DNA of 64,000 nt, taken from contig NC_071328.1 of the NCBI RefSeq assembly GCF_010183535.1, positions 11,532,001 to 11,596,000 of the forward strand, written 5' to 3'. The notes below the pieces were generated by a model. It searched no databases, was not told where the DNA came from, and saw only the letters and a list, made by a program, of their open reading frames with translations. Shown here piece by piece: positions 57,058 to 64,000 of the stretch; within the stretch, counting starts at the first letter, position 1; each line of letters opens with the position of its first letter. Origin of the DNA: Caenorhabditis remanei. Its lineage: Eukaryota; Nematoda; Chromadorea; Rhabditida; Rhabditidae. Position numbers and translations under genes: made by a program.

Positions 57058-57314
57058 TTATTTTTTCTTTCCATAAGTATAATATCCGGGATAACTGTAG
57101 TAGTAATTATTCGTCGGCTGCCGAGAGAATGTTCTATCCACAACGGCTCCTCCAAGAGCGGCTAACCCGATTTTTCCCCATGGGCTGAAACAAAAACGAT
57201 GGAAATTTGGAAAACAACCAAAAAACAGAGTAACCTGAGTGCCTGAGCATCGACATGCTCGAATAAAGAAGCAATTAAGATGAGAATGAAGGAGACGATG
57301 GAGAAGATTTTCAT
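57058..57314 (-). CDS. Small secreted peptide
   Basis: Exons (minus): 57235-57314 and 57058-57184; 68 residues. The first exon is a signal peptide (MKIFSIVSFILILIASLFEH then VDAQA). The mature part is short: PWGKIGLAALGGAVVDRTF, then a Tyr-rich segment (NNYYYSYPGYYTYGKKK) ending in basic residues. The Gly/Tyr-rich layout recalls worm secreted antimicrobial-type or cuticle-associated peptides, but without a defining motif I leave the function open. It lies near two other small secreted genes on the same strand. Confidence 0.78.
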
Positions 57315-57909
57315 TTTTTCCGTTGGATTCGACTCCTCTTTCAGTCAAGTTTATATACTCGAAGCTTCACTCGAATTTGCCGAATAAAACAGAAACCACG
57401 ATCAGTGGGATGTAGCCTATACTTTATTTCTTGTGATTTTTATTAGTTGTTTGAGGATCTTTCTGTGTGGGTACAAAGTACATCTCCAGTGATGTTTCCC
57501 CAATTGGAAAATGACTGAACAGAATTTGATTTTTTTTAAAGAATTTGAATTTAGAAGAAATTATCAAATTCTGAAATTATCAAAACACATTAGTTACTCT
57601 GCGTCTCTTTTGTAGACAGTTTTGATAATGTTTGTAGGCTAGAAGGGTCCGAAAGTTCAGTTGTCGTAAATGGTATAAAATCAAAAATCAAAAAGAAACA
57701 AAGTTTCAATCTGGTTCATTCTTCAGAATCACATAAAGATGGTCGAGGATTCCGTTGTTCACTGGCTAGGAATTCAAACTGTGAGTTATAACTTTCACGT
57801 GAGACGTCGTGAGTTGCCTGAATTCTAGGTTTTCGCCAAGTGCCGAAAACAATCTTCAGGTCATCAATTCAGTGCCTGTTTTCATGAATATTAAAATCTT
57901 TGGTTCCAC

Positions 57910-58312
57910 TACAGTACCATGCAGTAAGATATACAATTTGGTATTTTTCAATTGAAAAATGACCAGCTTTGAGAGGGTGTTAACCATTCAGAACATAGGT
58001 AGAGCTTCATTTTTGTTGTTGACAACTTTTTTGTACGGACACTCTATATAGTTACATATCGTCAAAGTAATTTCTCCCTCAAATCGTGCCATTTCAGTGC
58101 AAAATAGCTGTCCCCTCAAAGTGACCGTAACTCTCTAGGGAGTGTCCGTACAAAGAAGATTTCAACTACAAAAATGAAGCTCTACTTTTGTTCTGTATGG
58201 TTTATACATAATTTTCTTTGTGGGACAATCAGTGATACCGTAACACCCTTTCAAAGTTGATCATTTTTAACATAAAAAGGCAAAATTGTAAATCTTACTG
58301 CACGGTACAGTA
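57910..58312. mobile_element. Foldback/MITE element with TA-flanked inverted ends
   Basis: About 400 bp with imperfect terminal inverted repeats: it begins TACAGTACCATGCAGTAAGAT-like and ends with the complement ATCTTACTGCACGGTACAGTA-like. Internal arms also pair (GTAGAGCTTCATTTTTGT against its complement; TGTACGGACACTC against GAGTGTCCGTACA). Ends of the form TA-CAG and CTG-TA fit a Tc1/mariner-type non-autonomous element. There is no transposase frame. Confidence 0.65.
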
Positions 58313-58705
58313 AGGATGGTCGAGGATTTCGTTGTTCACTGTCTAGGACATCTAACTGAGACTTGTAATTTTCACGCGAGACGTCGTGAGTAGCCTGATT
58401 TCTAGAAAATTCTTAATGATCATGTTTTCGCCAAGTGCCATAAAAGATCTTCAGGTCACCGGTCAAGAAAAGAGTTAATTTTCATCGCAGTTTGAGGAAA
58501 ATGGTGATTTATAAAACAGTTTCAAAAAATTAATAAATGTTTAATGAAGTTTTTACTAACATAGGCAGTTTCCATGACGACGTTTATTGTTTAGTTTGTC
58601 ATTTTTTACCATTTTATTAAAAATAAGATTCTTACAGAATCAAAATATTATTTCAAAACTTTTATTATATCATAAGATTTCATTCAGATAAAGTCAGGCA
58701 GTTAT

Positions 58706-59854
58706 TACAGTAGCGATCATAAGTGAGCACCCCTTTATACTTTTATGTATAACTCAGCTGAATCGTGTCCGTTTTGCATAATCTTTTTTTTGAAAAATAA
58801 CCAAAGTATTCAGCAATAAGAATATATGTTTTTTGAAAAGTTTCCGTCGCTGATTTTTTCGATAATCGATTTTTCCTGATCTTGATTTAAAAATCCAAAA
58901 AAAAACTTTTTATTTTTCTCTTGGAGTTATTGAGTTTTTTGGTTCAAAATGTTGGAAAACACTCAAATAAACAAAAAAATATGTTGAATTGGGTTCCCGA
59001 CCCCGGAGCATCGTGTTAGAGCTCCAGAAGCCAAAAGTAACGCTCTCGGGAAAATCTTCATAACTCTTCAAAAAATGCTTTAAATTTTTTGAAACATGTA
59101 TTAAAATACGCGTTTTGAGTTTTTCTACAAACCAACATTAAAAAGTTACAATTTTAGAAAAAAAAAATTTTCAAATTTTTTTCACTCAAAAATTATTTTA
59201 TTCCCATTTTTTCCCAATTTCCGTTATTTTTTGGCTATAAAACGTACATATCTTTCAAAAACTGTATGCAACGTGCTTTGTCACGAATAACAAAACACAT
59301 GTATGTATTCCTTGTTCGTGTTATAGCCAGAACATAACGGAAATTGAGAAAAAATGAGAATAAAATAATTTTTGAGTGAAAAAAATTTGAAAAATTAATT
59401 TTTTTTAATTGTAACTTTTTAAAGTTGGTTTGTAGAAAAACTCAAAACGCGTATTTTGGTACATGTCTTAATCAATTTGGAGCATTTTTTGATGAGTTAT
59501 GATTATTTCCCCGAGGGCACTACTTTTGACTTCTGGAGCTCTAGCACGATGGTCAGAGGTTGAGAAGCCAATTCAACATAATTTTTTGCTTATTTGATCA
59601 TTTTCCAACATTTTGAAACAAAAAACTCAATAACTCCAAGAGAAAAATAAAAAGTTTTTTTTCGAATTTTCAAATCAAGATCAGGAAAAATCGATCATCG
59701 AAAAAATCAGTGACGGAAATTATTCAAAAAACATATTTTGTTATTGCTGAATACTTTGGCTTTCTTTCAAAAAAAAGTTTATGCAAAACGGACACGATTC
59801 AGCAGAGTTACATATAAAAGTACAAAGGGGTGCTCACTTATGCTCGCTACTGTA
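58706..59854. mobile_element. Long palindromic element, Tc1/mariner-like ends
   Basis: It starts TA-CAGTAGCGATCATAAGTG and ends with the complement CACTTATGCTCGCTACTG-TA; the whole 1.15 kb is two arms of about 570 nt that mirror each other with few differences, centred near 59280. The TA dinucleotides and CAGT ends match the Tc1/mariner target and end pattern. No protein of useful length is encoded, so it is non-autonomous. Confidence 0.85.
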
Positions 59855-59928
59855 ATTGTACACACACAATATCGTTATGTCAAGTTCTTAGCAAATTTCT
59901 GTTTTGCCGTGTCAATAAATTCAACTAA

Positions 59929-60736
59929 TTACTTCTTTCCATAAGCATTCATTGGAACACATTGATTCCATTGATAATTTGGAGGATACGGTGGACAATC
60001 ACAGTAGTATCGAGGTGTTCTTCCAACGTAGTCGACAAATTGGGCGACTGAAATAATTATTGATTAGATATGGACTTTTTAATGCAAACTCCTCACCTCT
60101 ACAGTATCCGCGATTATAATTTCCATAACCATAATAGGATGGATAATAGGATGGTCTTCTGAATAATCCTCCGAAAAGAAGACGTGTTAGAAATCCTCCT
60201 CCACCATATCCACTTCCTCCACTGTAACTTGAACTGTCTGATCCACTGAAGCTAGAACCGCTGTCATAATGATGTGAATGATGGTGATGGTGGTGTCCTC
60301 CTCCACCTCCATCTCCTCCGTGATGATGATGACCACCGCCTCCGCCACTATGATGATCTGATCCGCCACCTCCGCCACCTCCGTGATGATCGTGAGCTGC
60401 TTCACATGAGATCACTGAAAAATTGTATTCGTTTTGTGGCTTCTGAGATTGAAAATAACGATATTTGGGACGAATCTCATATCGCTTTCCATTTTTAGTG
60501 AACATGTAACCTAATTCTACATTTTTGCTCTTGACTATTTTTGGTATAACTTCTGGTATATATTAATCTCTAAGGAGTTGAGCATCCACTCTCTCGATTT
60601 CCTACTTCTGACTTTAAAGACAAATATCTTTTTCAGGTCTCCGAAAATATTTTCAGTTTCTTCTGAAATTTTGAGAAAACTTACCAAAAAAAGCTGCAAT
60701 TACTGCAAAAGCCAACAATAGAATCGAGTTTTGCAT
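59929..60736 (-). CDS. Secreted His/Gly-rich protein with Cys-rich C terminus
   Basis: Exons (minus): 60685-60736, 60097-60414, 59929-60047; 162 residues. A signal peptide (MQNSILLLAFAVIAAFF then VISCEA) precedes a His/Gly repeat block (HDHH, GGGGGHHHHGG, HHHHHHSHH), a Ser/Gly block, then LLFGGLFRRPSYYPSYYGYG. The last exon encodes VAQFVDYVGRTPRYYCDCPP followed by YPPNYQWNQC. This exon is nearly identical in sense to that of the gene at 61623-62865, so the two are paralogues. His clusters suggest Zn/Cu/Ni binding in an extracellular setting such as cuticle or gut lumen; that is inference. Confidence 0.83.
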
Positions 60737-61622
60737 GTTTGTATCCGATATCTAAGCTTCCTTAAACTGTTCTTTTATACGGTTTGTAAGTGAGAATGAG
60801 ATTGGCGAATAGCCAATAAGAATTCGAGTTTTGGTCAAAGAGTAAAACATTTTCTCCATCTTCCAAGCAATACTCTAAACATCTCATTCCAAATCAGAAT
60901 CCACTCTATTCGGTCTAAATTGTTCCCTCCAAATTCGCCGAGATCAATCCGTTTGTCTGTTGGTTGTTTCGGTGAGGGAGGTCATTTGACATCATTCAAA
61001 AAAAAGAATTTGATAAAGATGCAACCACGTGATAAAAAAGAAAAATAATTTTATTTATTTACTAGGTTAGTATGCAAAAAGTACTATTATCAGGTTGAAA
61101 ATATGTTGCTAAATAAAGATATTTGAAAATTTCAGGCATTTACAGTTGAAAAATTGTTAACATTTGGAGATTTGCCAAGAAGTCAGCTAATTTCGAATTG
61201 TTTCGAATTTGTACTTTTTGTGTAGAGAAAGATTAGCTCTTTATTTTTCTTGTTGACGAGTTTTTGATAGATGTACTAGCTTTCAAGTTATCTGCCTTCG
61301 AAGATAAAGCGTTTGAAGAAGACTGAGCATTAGAAAGAGAGAGAGAGAGAGAGTGCAGAGAAGCTAGAGTGTCTAACTTCTCTGCGTCTTCTCACTCTTG
61401 GACTGCCTAACTTTGAAGTCACACATCTCAAAGATTAAGAAAGGAATCAAAAAATTGTAAAAATGAATTTCTAGATTTGATCTACACAACCAACGAATGT
61501 TGAATCAGCCTGATCAGACACACACACAAAGTTTACTGTTTTTCAATTAAAAATAAATTATCATAATTTTGAAATTAGGTCACTTATTATTATTATTCAA
61601 CTATTTATCCAATAATTGTTTC
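60737..61622. other. Intergenic, 886 bp
   Basis: It separates the two His/Gly-rich paralogues. It contains a GA run at about 61333-61353 followed by a tight hairpin at 61355-61385 (GCAGAGAAGCTAGA and its near complement around a 3-nt loop). No coding exon is seen. Confidence 0.6.
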
Positions 61623-62865
61623 TCATCCATAAACAGGCATCGGACTACACTGATTCCATTGATAACTTGGAGGATACGGTGGGCAATCACAGTAGAAACG
61701 AGGTGTTCTTCCTACGTAATCGACAAATTGAGATACTGTAAACTTGTTTGAAATTGAGTAATAATCGAATCAAACTTACATCTACAGAATCCTTGACTAT
61801 ATCCATAATTCGGGTATCCACTGTATCCCCCATAGTATCCTCCATTTCCGTTGCCATAGTAATAAGGACGACGTCTTCTCCAACCGAACAGACGAGCTAA
61901 TAAACCACCGCCACCACCTCCACCGTAGTACCTGGAAGTTAAATGGAGATGTCGTGAGGATTATAAATCTATGTGTGTTTCATAAAAATAACTTTTACAA
62001 ACAAGAAGCATGCTGACTAGGGAATGATTCACACAATGTTTGGAGAAACACAACATGATATATATCTCCGGAAAGCTGACGTTTCCCTGATTCCGAACCT
62101 ATATTCAGTTTTTGCAGTGACCCTCCCAATTTTGAGAAATTCTGCTCCAAATTTTGGGTAAATTTTAGTGCTTGGACTCAAGTTGCCGACCCGCATGGCT
62201 GATTTCTCTATCCCCAAATGGATTTACGTGTTGGGGCAACATGCGGGTTGGAAACTTGAGTTTAAAGCACTAAAATTTACCCAAACTTTACAGCAGAATT
62301 TCTCAAAACTGGGAGGGCTACTGCAATAACTGAATATAGATTCGGAATCAAGAAAACGTCAGCTTTCCAGCGATATATATCCTGTTGTGTTTCTCCAAAC
62401 ATTGTGTGAGTGAGCTAGAACAGATTCATGAGCCAGAATACAACTCGTAACAAACCCTCTCCCTCCGAATCCAGTCCACGGGCGGTATCCTCCTCCCCAT
62501 CCACCTCCACCATTGTTATCCCCTCCGCTGCCATGATCATGACCTCCTCCCCATCCTCCATGATGATGGTCATGATGGTCATGATCGTGGTGGTCATGAC
62601 CCCCGTGGTCATGGTCGTGTCCTCCATGGTCATGGCCTCCATGGTCCCCATGCTCTGCTAGGACGAGTCCTGGAAAAAACACGGATGAGGGGAGAATGTT
62701 GGAGTTTCGGGCGCTCAACATTTTTTTTTTGAAAATTGAAAAAGTTCAGGTCTGTAGATCGTAGTTAAAAGAACCGTGACATGCCCGGTTCACACTACCA
62801 GAATATATCAAAAACCTACCCAAAACAACAAAAGACACCAGCAAAATGAGAATTTTTTGATTCAT
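61623..62865 (-). CDS. Secreted His/Gly-rich protein, paralogue of the preceding gene
   Basis: Exons (minus): 62820-62865, 62456-62669, 61780-61931, 61623-61735; about 174 residues. It has a signal peptide (MNQKILILLVSFVVLGLVLA), a dense His/Asp/Gly block (GGHDHGGHDHDHGGHDHHDH), a Gly/Trp block, then a Gly/Tyr block and the shared last exon (LSQFVDYVGRTPRFYCDCPP then YPPSYQWNQC). The HDH repeats are strong candidates for metal binding. Relative to the paralogue it has one more intron, which has been invaded or built by a 380-bp inverted repeat. The donor at 62455 is GTTTGT; reading through it would stop soon after, so splicing is required. Confidence 0.8.
62029..62409. repeat. 380-bp inverted repeat within an intron
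   Basis: Left arm from TCACACAATGTTTGGAGAAA, right arm ending TTTCTCCAAACATTGTGTGA. The arms of about 170 nt match over nearly their whole length with scattered differences around a centre near 62220. It fills most of the 524-nt intron 61932-62455. No protein is encoded; it is probably a foldback MITE. Confidence 0.88.
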
Positions 62866-64000
62866 TTTCTGAACCGAATCGACCCAACGAATCGAATCAA
62901 AATGATACGAAAATATATGGGTTTCCGCCTCCTTCTCTCTCGTTTTTTGTCCCGTTTCTGATGGTTGATCTACAAGAAAATCAATTGATTTGATTCGTTT
63001 TCTGTCCGTAAAAAGATTCGAAATGACGCCATCACGAAACGGTTTCTGTTTTGATTCCTTGATCACTTCTTCATCTTCTTTTCTCCTCTTTTCGTCTTCT
63101 TATCAATCTCGTGAGAAAAGACTTTTTGGTTTGTAGGTCGGCGTCACAAATGTTCTGATTAGCAAATGCAAGAATGGAGTATTCTGGGATGATTTTTCTA
63201 GTTTCTTTCTGCTTCCTGGTATTGGAAGAGAGAAAGAGAAGAGGGTGGATTTATTACACTTCCTGGTTTCACTGGAATAATTCGAATGACGTTCTGATTA
63301 CAGTAATTGAACGGAGAAAGCTGCAGACAAGTTATTTGGAAGAGTATGCTCTGAAAATCTGAGAATGAAAATGGGGATTCTGAAAATGGGAACTTTGATT
63401 TTTGCCAGAAACTGGTCGCATTCTCAATACGATACACGGATGAAGATTTTAAACAAGTTCAATCAATTGTGGAAAGAAGAATCAGTTATCACTTTTATTC
63501 AAGCTAAAAAATATTCTCGAATACAAAAAATTTCGGATATGCATTGTCCAAAATATCGTCTCTATTCGAATTTTGGTGATTTTCAAATTAGTTTTGGATA
63601 GTTCTAAACGCTGATACTACGAAGTGATTATCTGAAAACTGAGATATTTTTTGACAATACCTGTATATATAAAAACATATTCAGAAACTCAGAATCTTGG
63701 AAATTTACAGAATTAGATGAAAAATTTTACCAAATACAAACAACTAGAAGTTCAAGATTCAGATCAGCCATACTTCTATACTAATTTCCCGCTAGTACCA
63801 AACGAATTGAAAATGCAACTTTTCCTGTTTCAAACCTTCAACGTTCAGAAAACCGTTACTTTTATACTATCCATCTTAAATAGGAGATACGAATAATGAG
63901 TCAGAAGTTCCTCGTTCAAAATGAATTCCCCAAACAGTTTCTATGGATCTGTGTTGTTCTGATCTATCCGCCAAGCTTCATAGCCTCTTCCCTGAACTTC
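62866..64000. other. Window end, no supported gene
   Basis: The last 1.1 kb is AT-rich. The short open frames on both strands lack worm-like exon boundaries and any recognisable family. A sequence near 63020-63040 (ATGACGCCATCACGAAAC) resembles the CRE-containing sequence at 37074. Upstream parts of the His/Gly-rich gene's promoter should lie here. Confidence 0.5.

Larger units (their letters stand above)
57315..59928. other. Repeat-filled intergenic region
   Basis: These 2.6 kb hold two inverted-repeat elements (57910-58312 and 58706-59854) and a pair of diverged direct repeats (about 57738-57870 and 58316-58460). No gene is supported. The words at 57740 that read as a short peptide after an ATG are repeated downstream with frame-breaking changes. 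Confidence 0.7.

Noticed and set aside
59738..59944. Open frame overlapping the right end of the 1.15-kb palindrome
   Set aside because: It consists of the inverted-repeat arm read in one frame and has no similarity to a transposase.
63174..63601. Short frames near the window end
   Set aside because: No splice sites in phase, no family, and ordinary AT-rich composition.
1..64000. CRISPR arrays, rRNA genes, bacterial-type operons or prophage
   Set aside because: The sequence is eukaryotic with spliced genes; no regularly spaced repeats or rRNA segments were seen.

Overview
The window is nematode nuclear DNA from the genus Caenorhabditis, elegans group. The genome is AT-rich, with many 45-60 nt introns ending in TTTCAG, trans-splice-like acceptors just before start codons, and worm-type gene families. 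The proteins match C. elegans chromosome I products (CLE-1, CDK-8, TLF-1, PBS-7, ASG-1, MRPS-15, HBS1, LET-526) closely but not identically, so this is probably C. briggsae or a close sister species; that is inferred from remembered protein sequence. All exon models were read by eye from splice sites and reading frame.

Layout. 1-3.8 kb: non-coding, perhaps the 5' part or a large intron of cle-1. 3.8-8.1 kb (+): cle-1, a collagen XVIII-type protein ending in endostatin. 8.5-11.0 kb (-): cdk-8, divergent from tlf-1 (+, 11.5-14.0 kb), a TBP-like factor. 14.8-15.6 kb (-): a Bucentaur/CFDP1 protein, divergent from pbs-7 (+), which appears to lead an operon with a charged protein of unknown function. 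18.7-19.1 kb (-): ATP synthase g, divergent from mrps-15 (+), followed by an HBS1 ribosome-rescue GTPase (+), probably a second operon. 24.0-25.4 kb (-): an unknown Ser-rich protein. 26.5-39.0 kb (-): let-526, the ARID/BAF250 subunit of SWI/SNF, with very large 5' introns. 42.7-46.4 kb: a small unknown gene (-), an OCIA-domain gene (-) and an F-box gene (+). 49.9-55.2 kb (+): a Golgi alpha-mannosidase II. 55.4-62.9 kb: an unknown charged protein and three small secreted proteins, two of them His/Gly-rich paralogues, among several inverted-repeat elements.

Together the left half is a housekeeping and transcription/chromatin neighbourhood: Mediator kinase, TBP-like factor, a SWR1/SRCAP-type subunit, proteasome, mitoribosome, ATP synthase, ribosome rescue and SWI/SNF. 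The right end is repeat-rich, with secreted low-complexity proteins.

The most interesting observations are: an unrecognised-looking alternative first exon that would give an ARID-less LET-526; two frame-preserving cassette exons and an impossibly short 22-nt intron in cle-1; a frame-compatible upstream exon for asg-1; a GC-AG intron in the mannosidase; and a cluster of foldback elements, including a roughly 1.15-kb near-perfect palindrome with TA-flanked, Tc1/mariner-like ends. I found no CRISPR array, rRNA, intact tRNA or wholly new multi-gene system.
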